From Strongylocentrotus droebachiensis (taxonomy: Eukaryota; Echinodermata; Echinoidea; Camarodonta; Strongylocentrotidae): a stretch of DNA of 64,000 nt. Shown piece by piece: positions 10,872 to 22,000 of this stretch (position 1 is its first letter; each line of letters begins with the position of its first letter). The position numbers and the translations under genes were made by a program. The DNA lies in assembly GCA_035222895.1 (NCBI GenBank), contig JAVYIG010004977.1:1-64000 (forward strand). Direction: 5' to 3'. The notes under the pieces were generated by a model that saw only the letters and a program-made list of their open reading frames with translations, was not told the DNA's origin and made no database searches.

Positions 10872-10997
10872 AGTTCGAAATAGGCCATGTAGAAAAAAAA
10901 TACTATTATCTTTTCTCGATTTTGTTTTCTATCTCACTTTTTTTTACACACAGGCTACCAAAACAATGGTTCGTTTTTCGTTATAATTTTGACGAGT

Positions 10998-11005
10998 CCA
11001 CGTCA
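10998..11005 (-). promoter_or_regulatory. Candidate UPR/CRE-like site upstream of SEC24
   Basis: CCACGTCA here reads TGACGTGG on the minus strand, the core bound by ATF6/XBP1-type bZIP factors in animals. It lies 1.25 kb upstream of the SEC24 start codon. The site is short and could occur by chance, and the transcription start is unknown. Confidence 0.25.
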
Positions 11006-11867
11006 TTCCATAGGTACAGGCACCCCTAAAATTGGCACTGCCACGTTGAAGCTCACACCTTGACAGCGCATGTCTGTTGCCCTTTCGCCTCTTTGTAACA
11101 ATTATATCCGGTTCATGCAAGTTACATGTACGCCACCACCGCCCGACTGGCTTATCGCAAGTACACGTACAACTTACGGGGAAACTCTTGGCTGGATTGA
11201 ATCTGTGTGCCCGTCTAGTCTATGCAGCTGATCGAGCGATCGCAACTTTTTTACGTGGATGACCAATGCATTGACTTTGTATGACTGTGGCATAAAGCAG
11301 ATTGCATGCCATTTGAAGTCTATTCACTGTGTCTACTCTAATATTGATAGTCAGATGTGTTAGTGGTATGTACATTTAGTTTTTTAAGCTTTTAAAATGG
11401 TCTAATTTAACAATAGTTTAGATCCTAACAAGTTCAGTTTTATCATTCATGGCAGAATTTGAAAAGTCGAATCAGTCAATCCGTGCACTGTTGTGAGAGT
11501 TGAGAATGAGAGACTCGTAAGTCATATCTCTTGACCTGTGTTGTGTTGTTCAACTTCAATCATTGAAACTATAGTTGACTTTGAACTGAATAGTAAAGTG
11601 TGGATGGTAACAAACTTGACTTTGGTAGCAATACAAATTATCAGAATATAACTTGATATCAATTATGAGTTCTTAATCTTACTTTAGTCTTACAAGTTAC
11701 AAATCGTTAGTTAGTCCGTGGAACATTCAACATTTGACAAATGAGCATTTATTGAATTATAGTTTCAAAATGGATTCCAGTTTCAATCTTGACTTTCATG
11801 TTGATCATGAATGATATGTTTTTCTTGTACTTGTAGGCTAGGTCTACCACTCAACATGTCAACAGTA

Positions 11868-11965
11868 GGGGCGCTGATCCGAGAATAAGGATCGTCTGCA
11901 TAAACAAGGATCTTCTTCGTAAACGCAGACAAACGCGTCTGCAAAAATAAAGATCGTCCGATTTT
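11868..11965 (+). repeat. AGGATCGTC 19-bp repeat cluster, copy A
   Basis: Two clear 19-bp units start at 11887 (AAGGATCGTCTGCATAAAC) and 11906 (AAGGATCTTCTTCGTAAAC). A diverged trace, AAAGATCGTCCG, follows near 11949. The leader CTGATCCGAGAAT matches the leader of the second cluster at 45893. Confidence 0.65.
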
Positions 11966-12241
11966 CGCTGATGATTCTAATTAGACTATCTACTTTTTAT
12001 ATTTACTGGCACAAGGACACCTCACACCGTACTTTCACATGTAGATCTAGAATATGATTGAAAGCTGGGAGGGGGGGGGGGGCAGATGAAAGATAAATTC
12101 AATACTTTTATTTTGAGGGGGGGGGGGGCTTTAACCCCAAATCAATTTCATTTTATGCAACAGGTTTTTATAGATTGTGGAAGTTATATTACTAACAGTG
12201 GTATTTTGTTGTTTCCCTTGTTTTTATGATATTTCGTATAG

Positions 12242-13020
12242 AGTAAGTGAAGAAATGCAACAGCCTGGTCCTCCACCACCGGGGGGATACAACCCTATGA
12301 TGCAACCAGGTCCTCCACCCCCAGGGGGATACAACCCTAACAACATGCAGCCTAGGATGCAACAGCCGCCGTCAAACTACATGGGACCGCCCCCTCCAGG
12401 GAACATGGGGCCACCGAATGCAGGTCCAGGAATGAATCCCGCAGGAATGTACAGACCTCCTGTATCAGGAGGTCCTAGACCACAGTACCCTGGCCAAATG
12501 ATGGACGGTCAGCAGAGGACTGGTCAAGCACCAATTCGTGGTCCTCCACCACCTTCAACAAGCGCTAATCAGTATGGCATAAAGCCCCTCCCAGGCGCAG
12601 GGCCACCTGTAGGACAAATGCCTGTGTCAACAGGACAGCAATCTAATTATAGAACTGGTCCATCCCCACCATCATCCAGTTATCAACCTGGGCCCGCTCC
12701 GCCCAATGGGGTAGCAGGACCTCATGTGGGGGCGGGGCCACATGCCTCTGGGCCTCCTTCGAGTCGCTTCTCTTCGAATGCACACAATAGGTTTGCCCCT
12801 TCCAGCGGGGCCATGACAAACTCTTTTCCAAACGGTAGCGGTGGCCCCCCTCCTACCACTAATGCTCCAACACAGAGACTACCAAACTCTGGCCCCCCTC
12901 CAAGTGGGACCCCACCCATTGGGGGTTCTATACCCCTTCCTGTCGCTCAGGTTCCCCCGACGATACAACAGGACAGACCCAGCTCGGCGGGTGATCTGAA
13001 TGCTAGTTTAAATTCATCAG
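12242..13020 (+). CDS. SEC24A: SEC24 exon 1 (residues 1-255)
   Basis: Coding starts at ATG 12255. A possible acceptor (TTTCGTATAG) ends at 12241, implying an upstream non-coding exon, although transcription could also start nearby. The exon encodes a disordered Pro/Gly/Gln/Ser-rich region with the dodecamer [12 protein letters not shown] repeated twice at the N-terminus. The donor is TCATCAG|GTGAGT, phase 1. Confidence 0.9.
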
Positions 13021-16000
13021 GTGAGTTTTACTTTGAGAATCTGAACTGCATACATGTAAATCATGTAGGTGTTGTAAGTATGTAACAATTGGCATTTGAT
13101 CTATTTTACTCGGTCTTCTCAAGACTGAGAGAAAGTGTCCAAATTGCATTCCAGGGAGAGGGTATAGGAGAACCAAACCAGCTTTTGCAAGGATGCTTTA
13201 AAATATTTATTATATCTTTGTTCGGTACACTTCTCAAGGAGCATTTTCTCTTGGCTTTTTTTCAGGATCCCCCCCCCCTACATACACACACACACACACA
13301 CACATACAATGTACGCACTTGGTATTAGCACAGAGGATGTCGTGCAATGCCGAGAACCCTGCTTCCACTGCTATAACTCCACATCCATTTGTCTTGACAG
13401 GCATGAAAGCATGCTATATTTAACCTAGTGATGTACAGTACTAATATATATTTTTTTTTTTATAAATGTAATGCTTCCTGGGAGAAATTTCAATTATTAA
13501 ATATATTTGTGGCTTCCACCCAGTAAATAAGATCGATTGATCGATCTGTATCAATAAGGTTGATTGATCAACCTGTATTGAAAAAACACAAGTCAGAAAA
13601 AATCTTGGAACCAGCGGGATTTGAACCTGCCATCTACTGCTTGCCGGGCAGCGACTCTACGATTCCAAGATTTTTTCTGACTTGTGTTTTTTCAATACAG
13701 GTTGATCAATCAACCTTATTGATACAGATCGATCAATCAATCTTATTTACTGGGTGGAAGCCACAAATATATTTAATAATTGAAATTTCTCCCAGGAAGC
13801 ATTACATTTATAAAAGTTACTGTCCTATGGCGGACTAATGAATATTCATGAGTCAGAATTAATCAGGAGAGCTTAGGTATTTGTTTCCAGTTCATCGTGA
13901 CTGTGCCATGGACCAGTGATGGCCTGGTGGTAGAGTCGCTGCCCGGCAAGCAGTAGATGGCAGGTTCAAATCCTGCTGGTTCCAAGATTTTTTCTGACTT
14001 GTGTTTTTTCAATACAGGTTGATCAATCAACCTTATTGATACAGATCGATCAATCGATCTTATTTACTGGGTGGAAGCCACAAATATATTTAATAAGTAC
14101 TAATATAGTCACTTTGACTTTCTTGGTCTTCTTTCGTCTGAAAATATGAATTCAGAACAAATTTTGCTGTGCTGTGGTTGAAAGTGATACAGTATCCAAT
14201 CTTTAACATTTAAAATCTCCAGATTTCAGGTACATGTACATTTATAATATCAGTGTGGTCCACCAGAGTTTTTATTTGTAACAGCAACAGATTTGAATTT
14301 TTAAATTACATGTTTGAAATTTGTTTGTATTGGTTTGCAAATTAGTGACAGGTGAATGAATATTCAGTCGAGTGAGCCCTAAACCCCAGCAAAATAAGAG
14401 ACTGTGCGCTTTGTACACATCAGCATACCTGCCAACCCTTCCAAATTATGCAGAGGGTTGAGATTTTTAGAGCCTAAAAATTCAAAATATTCAGATTTTT
14501 CAAAATTCTGAAAGAATCTTTTTTTTTTTCAAAGCCAAATTTAGCTTGTGTTATCACGTGCCTGCAATTTGAGAGTTCGCGTATAGCGTGCTAGAAATTC
14601 CTATTTCTTATTATCATATGTTGGCAGGTATGTTTTCAGTTCGCACTACTCCTTACGTCACAGTGGTGACCAGACATTTTCTCCCCCGACGTTTGCTGTT
14701 GGCTTTATTTTGTCAACATGGGATTAGGCTTAAGTTGCCATGGAGTTTCAGGTTTAGGGCTAGGGTTGGGTACAGTACATGTATTTGGTTTAGGGTTGAA
14801 AGTGGAAATGTGGTTATAATTGAAGGATTAAAAAATAGCAAAAGTCGCTTTAGCATGTGCCGTAGAAAAGGTCTTGATCGATATCTTCTACAGTGGCCGG
14901 AGCAGTTTCCAATGAGTAGGACTTACAGACAAATTAATGTAAATTTTAATCCCTTCTGTGAAGGACCTTTTGCCTCAGAAGTCATTATCTTTAGTGGTAG
15001 TCAATGGCATTCAATTGTATTCTTTTTTTGTTTAAGGCAAAAGCAAATACTACAGTACAGGTACATTACATGTACTCAGATAGGGTTACAAGTGCACCTT
15101 CATGTTTCTGAACCTAAGATAAGCAACTCAACTAAACAATTAAACACATCTATACAGGGCATGCATGTATCCATTACAACTATTCTATGACAATTTGACT
15201 TGATTACTCATGCAGTCATGCTTTATACATAAAGGACATTATGAGGGATTTAATGTGTAGATTAAGTTAATGATATCAGATTGGTTTTATCGATAGGTTT
15301 ATGATGGCTTGTAATTTGGATTAATGAAAAGATAGAAAAAATACATACACCTGTACATGAATATAATAAGTTTGAGTAGATTAATGGCAAGAAATAGCAA
15401 GAAGTCTTCTCATGTCTTTTCAAATTAAGGGGTGTAGCCTATAGACAGTTCATATATGAATGTTATTAGGTATTTTTCAAATACTCATGAATCCACTAGA
15501 TCTTGAAAACAAACAAGTGTTCTGCTTATTTGAGTCTATTTGTGTATTTAAACCCTAGATTGATGGATAAGCACATCTGTCCATGTTATAGACAATTTTT
15601 TCATTGTGAAGGTCGTCTGTAAGGTCCAGGTCAAAGTTTGTTTTTCTTTCTTTACAATTTTGATTATGTTAAAGAGAGAAAAATAAGTACTGCATTTGCA
15701 TGTACAATATTTGCAATCCCTCACTAAACAGGCATGTTCAGATAGGGTGTGGTACAATGTACATGTAGATGTAAACCGCAGCAAAAATGCTGCACTGTTT
15801 TTTAAACATGTAAATGTATGGCTACCGCGCACAGCAAAGCCTGAGCTCTGTGTTATAGGCTAAGAATTAATGTTAAGTGTATTACACTTTACTTCATCAT
15901 TAAAAAAAATTGCTGTGTCACTTGTGAACGCACCTTAATACCTGGACTAAAAGATACAAGTTTGTATAGCTTGGTCCCTTCAGCATGTATATTTGTGCTT

Positions 16001-19000
16001 GTAAAGTATTGATTTTCAGGGTATTTGAATTCCCACAGTTCTCTTGTTCTAAAAAAGGTATTTGATTGCCACAATTCTATATCAAATTTGCTTACAGCCT
16101 ATCAAAGTCAATAATTTCAGCTGCTTGGATATCAATTTTAGTACATATAACTGTGTGGACACTGTTGAAAGCATGTTTTATAAGATGGCATTTGTCTTTT
16201 TAATACAATACTCTAGTGTTTAAAAAAAGAAAAAAACAACAATGTGGATTACCAAAATGATATTTTATATCCAGTTCTTGAAAGGAGTATAAAAGAGAGA
16301 CTGCAAACTATTAACACGCATCTGTTGTAATATATTTGTTGGGTTTTATAACAATAGACCTAATTGTGTAAAATTGACTTGCATCTATACTGTACACACA
16401 AAAAGTCATGTAGCAAAAGTTTGTGAAATTGGTTGATGTTAACGCCTACCTCTGCTTTACATAACAATATATTATCATGATTTGTTTCTGTTTGTTTCAT
16501 TTATTTTATTTCACACTCCTCCCCTTCCCTCCCCTCCCCCTCCACCCTCCACCTCTCAGCCATACCCTACATCCAGCACCCACCCCCAGGGGCAGGTCTG
16601 GCCCCTCCCCCTGCCCCACCCATGCATAAGTCTGCCTCCAGCTCCTCCCTTGTTTCCCTCCCCCGCCCCCATGTGGAAATCATGTCACCATCCCCCACCT
16701 GGGACTTGCTTGGCACTCCCTCGCCTTGTGGATCAGGTACTGCATAAATCATTTATCGTTTTATTTTCCATTGTTTCTGCATTGATTCGCATCGTGTGGC
16801 AATTCTCCTCTATCCTTCCCATCCTTTACTTAGAGCATATTAGTATCATGTAGTTTTAGTTCTACATGTACATGTATATGTAGTTTATAGAAGCTCTAGT
16901 TTCTTTTGCAGTTACCTGTACATGTTTGTAGAGTATGTGAGTATTATTCGCACTAGACCTTTGAGCTTGGTTCTTTTTCTTTTCTGGGTTCATTTTATTT
17001 CTCTACAGCTTATACAGCTTGGTTTTGTGTTTGTCACGTGTCCTACATGTACATGTAGTTTATGTGATTTTTGCAAAGAATTTTAATTGGAAATCAGAGC
17101 CTCAGAGTCATCATGATTCAACCATGGATGTTTCGACATACTGTACGTGCTGCCCGTTCAATATTATTCACCTTTCCAATACTACTGTGGTAAAGACCAT
17201 TTTATAGTTTGTACACAGTATGCAAAAACATTTTCTGGCCTAGGAGAAATATATCCCAACAGGCCAGTACCAAGTTTTCTATGGCCACTACACAGTGACC
17301 ATGAGCTCATTTGAGCAATACATGAATCTGAAATAGAGTGACACACATATTCCATTTCAATAAACATGTATGGAAACTACTGTACAATGTACTACATGTG
17401 TTCTTTCATGAGAGATGTGGATAAATTCACTCTCTACATGTTCACTCCCACACCCCTGAAAAAGGTACATGTTTGTCTTTGTAATCATGTAGTGTAGTGT
17501 AGTCTGGATTGATCATTTTTTGGGTGTGTGACTGTGTGCATTGAGCTGCTATTTCAATTTTTAAAAAAAATGTAGGGGTCCATAAAGATAATTTGGGGGC
17601 CAATTGGGTGCCCATTAGCACTGGACCCCAATTATTGTGCAGCCCTACATTACTTCATGTATGTGAGTACGTTTTGCATTATCATGAAAAGACCTGCCTC
17701 TTTGTATACGTGTACTTCATGTTGAACATTCTTCTGTATCTAGCAGTCTGCATCAGAAATTATCTTTCTTGCTGGTACTGTGGTAGTCATTTAATATCTT
17801 GCATGAAAGTGATCTAAAAAGCTCAGTTCAAGCTCATTTCAAGCTTACCCATTGACCTGGTACGCTACACAGTGTGAAATACAATACAGGATTAATTGGC
17901 CAAGGGCAGTATTGCTGAAGATCATGGTATCAATTATCTTGTCGTTATATTGAAGCGAACAAGAAATGATTTGAGTTGCCAGTTTGCAGTCTCTCTAGAT
18001 ATTTAGTGAATGAGGCTGGTTAGTGCCAAATCGTGTCTCCAAACATTTGTACTTGAACTGTGTACATATGTTGGTATATAATGTAAATAATCCTTTGGGG
18101 GGAAAGGATATCCTTATTGGCTGAATGCCCTGGGAGCTTTGCTCTTCAAATTGGCCACACATATACATGTACATGTACATGTGTGTATGTATTTCTTTTA
18201 CTTGAAGTGTTATGTATGTAGTGACACCTTGTGAATTGGAGAACCTACAAAATACAATTTTTAACGAAGATATCAATGTATTCTGTTGTATGTCCATTGT
18301 ACTGTACCTCATGTTGCCAATGGAGGAGTTGATTATTTCTTCTGTTTAAAAAAAAATGCATTAAACTGTTTCTTTACTCTTCTTTAATCTTTAATTTTCA
18401 TGACTACTGGTGGAGAAAAAAAAGAGTCAAATTATGAAGTGGTGTTTGTTTATCTTTGGATCATGTCTATAGATTCATTTTTCATTATTATCGTTTTTAG
18501 TAATGAATTGTATCACAATAGTCCCAACAGGATAGTGATGTGGCACCATGGGTTCTTCAAACCTTGTATTTACATTAATTTGGAATGGCCTGATACATCA
18601 AGATTTTGATTATTTTTGTCATGTACATTTGTAATTCACTATGAATATGACGGACAAAGAAAGCGGACAAAATATACAGTTGCTCAGGTAGACAAAGGAA
18701 CATCCCTTCTCTGCTATTATGTAAAAATGTATAGAACTGGTGAATATGCATGTGACACCTGATCTACACATTTTTACATAATAGCAGTGAAGGGATGTCC
18801 CTTTGTCTACCTGAGCAACTGTATATTTTGTCCGCTTTCTTTGTCCGTTATATTCATAGTGATTACGGCTGAATGTTATCACTCTCTTTTTTTGTCAAAC
18901 TTCTGTGCCATTTTTTCTTTCCTATTGATTAACATTTTCTAGAAATATTTTTCCTTTCAACTTTAGATGCTAACCATCAAAATAAGTTAGAAAATGTAGT

Positions 19001-22000
19001 GTACATGTGTATTTTCATTGTGACATGTCTGTATTGTATTTGAAGTAATATTCTCTTCTTGTTTCTATTTCAATTTTTTTTCTTCAGATTTCTTTTTTAT
19101 GATTATTCTGTTTTCACCAAATGGTTACAAAAATGTGTCTATAGAAAAAAGTAGAAAAGAAATGGTTAAAAGGGAGAATTCAATCACCTCAAATAATTTG
19201 TGTACAGCTACAATATAGTACAACTAAAATCAGGTTAGAAATACCATTACATTGATTGCACTTCTAAACATTCTATGATTGAAGTGTGAACAAAAATTAA
19301 GATAAAAACCATTTGCACTGGACCAAAGTCAGACTTGGTTTTCATGCTCTTGCTTGGCATATATATAGTTGCGATGAGTAGTCTACTCACAATACATATA
19401 CATACATGCCAACTTTTCAGATTAAAGAGCAACATTCCTCTTTTTGGGAGAAGATAATTATCATTTTAATGCAGGTGTTCCTCTTCCAGTACAAATTTGT
19501 CTGTAGTATTGAATAGGAGAGTTAGGATTGTTCCTCTTTTTTTTGAAAATAGCATAATTTGTACAGATTTCTGATTTGCAAATGTTGGCATGTGTGCATA
19601 TATATATATATATATATGACCTTTATTAAAATTAGAGAGTATTTAAGATCTTCTTTTTTCCTTCAGAGGAGTATGACATTTTGTTTACCGGTATATCTGA
19701 CATGGAATCCAAAACATTCAGAGAATTTTTTTTTTTTTTTTGTGATTGATCATTTTTTAAGTGTTTGTTTTACCTTCTTTGACCTTTGACATCCCCTGCA
19801 GGTCCTCCTTCAGCTAGGTCATCGGCAGCACCTTCCCCCATCCCATCTCAGCAATATGACAACTTAGAGGGCGGTATTCCATTTTTCCCCAATTCACAAG
19901 GTATGTAAACTTTGTCCTGTGAAAATTTCAGATTAAAAAAAGGATTTTAAAAATATTGTTGGTTTACCCATGTCAGAAATGTTCATTCTTCCACCAGCTT
20001 ACTCATGCTAATATTTAGCAGGTTAATTCAACAGCGAAACTGATATGTATTGATTTATTCATTCATAGAACATTCTAAACTTAAACAAATGATATATTTT
20101 CTTCATTTAAAATGCAGAATAAAGGCTATAAGTAATTTAATTTTCATGAAAATATTAGCATAAAAAATGTTGTCTAATACAAAAATGCATGCATCTGCAG
20201 CATGCAGTCATGACTAGAGATTTATCTTGATGATAATGCCCAAAGGTTTTCTGTTTTTATTAAAAGAAATGAACTTTGTTATTGAATAATTGAAACTTTC
20301 AATATCATTCATATCCCTCTATTTTTACTGTTTTTGTGTATTAATTACCTAGGTGGCGCCCCTCCTTCTGCTGGTGACTTCGCCCCTCCAGGACAGTACC
20401 CCCAGCAGCCCAACACCTACACCAGTCCACCCCCTCATGCAGGGGGGCAGTACCTGGGACCCCCTCCACCAGGGGGGCGACCACCACAACACACAGGTGC
20501 CCCGCCCACAGGCCCACCACCACCAGGTGGTGCCCCTCCAATGGGGCAGAACTACATGCCTGGCCCCCCTACAGGCCCTCCTACCGGTCCCCCAACAGGG
20601 CCCCCAACCGGACCCCCAACAGGGCAAGAGTTATCAAGGACGAGTGGCATTGCTGGTATGTTCTCTCATCCTCTTTTTGTTATTTCATGTTATGTTTGAA
20701 TTTTGAATTTTGAATTTTTAAAACATCAATCCTGTGAAACTACTCTCTCTAGAACACTTATTTGATATTCACAGTAGCCTTTTGTTATGTTCTTGGATGG
20801 GTTTTAAAGACTTCTATTATTATTCTGTAGATTTATATCATATCATCATACTATAGTTCAGTTGGTTTAGAGGGGGTAGTGATATTGAACATTTTAGGGG
20901 TGTAAAAACAAAAAAGTACCATAGCGCTGACAAATCTTTGATTTGCAGAGGAACAACAAATGTAACGAATCATGAATAAGTATTTCCATGATTCATAACA
21001 TACTACCGGTAAGCGATATTAACTATTTTTTTAATTGTAAACAAGAATAGCTCATGAAATCTTGTGTTTTAACTGGAAAACTTTACATTGTAAATTTCCA
21101 TCATTTACAATGTTCTCAATGTCTTCTTTTATCCTGCAGGGAAAAGGCAATATCCCCAACAGCCCGGCTACATGGCCTCGGCTCCTCCCCAGCCCGGAAG
21201 TGGTACGGCCCAGCCTCCCACTAATGCCGCGCAGCAGCCTGGACCGTTCCAACCTTCCCAGGTGGGTGGTCAAAGTGGGCCAGCTTCGCAGGTGCTGAAT
21301 AATGTGATAAAGAAGGAGTCAGTGAGTTGATGCATGGATGCATGGTCTTCCCAGTGATAGCATGTTTGATGTGGTGTTGCTGTGCACGAATTAATATTTT
21401 TGGAATGTTTTATTTGTAATTTTGTACTAACCTGCATGATTTTTGGTCAAAGCGCTAAAAAACTGGATATGGAAACCTCTGCATTTGATATGTCTAATTG
21501 TTTCCATTAATAGATCACAGGCTCACGTTTTGTTTTTGTTTTTCAATTTAATTCATTTATTTCCACAAAACTCATGAAATCAGTCAAATGTGTAAAACGA
21601 TGCAGAAAAACATCTAAATATTACATTAGAAATAAAAGCATGCAGTAAAGAACAGTACATAACATGCCAATTGAGGACCCAGGAAGGTTGAGATATTACA
21701 GCTAGTAAGTTAAAATGAGACCTTGAGAGGACTACTTCTACAAAGCACAAATTTAAACCATGTCTTGGCATTATTTCTTTTTTCTTTTCTGTGGCCTTGT
21801 TTAAATGAAGAAAGAAAAGAAGAAAAAGAAAAAACATCAGCAAAAAGGATGAACCCTTTGGCAATTATGTTGTTTTCTGATTGGTGTAGGTTGAGTGTAT
21901 TGTTTTACAACCAGTTCCCTTTGTGACAGTGTGCAGTGTATAAGTAAAAAATGTGCTCCAACTGCTTTTTCCTTGAGAAACTAACATAATTGTTTCTCTT

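Larger units (their letters stand above)
10920..12241 (+). promoter_or_regulatory. SEC24 upstream region
   Basis: No coding region is supported between the LINE fragment and SEC24 exon 1. It should contain the promoter and any non-coding first exon, but no TATA box or initiator can be assigned with confidence. It includes a short cluster of 19-bp repeats (11868-11965) and poly-G runs near 12070 and 12118. Confidence 0.4.

Noticed and set aside
11248..11270. ERSE-II element (ATTGG-N-CCACG) upstream of SEC24
   Set aside because: The minus strand reads ATTGG-N4-CCACG. The spacing is wrong for the defined element.
12040..12140. G-rich runs upstream of exon 1 as a G-quadruplex regulator
   Set aside because: Similar poly-G runs occur throughout the window, including in repeats, so position alone is not evidence.
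14588..15190. 200-residue open frame in SEC24 intron 1
   Set aside because: Composition is intron-like, with no domain, no matching splice sites, and it starts inside a MITE end. Judged a chance frame.
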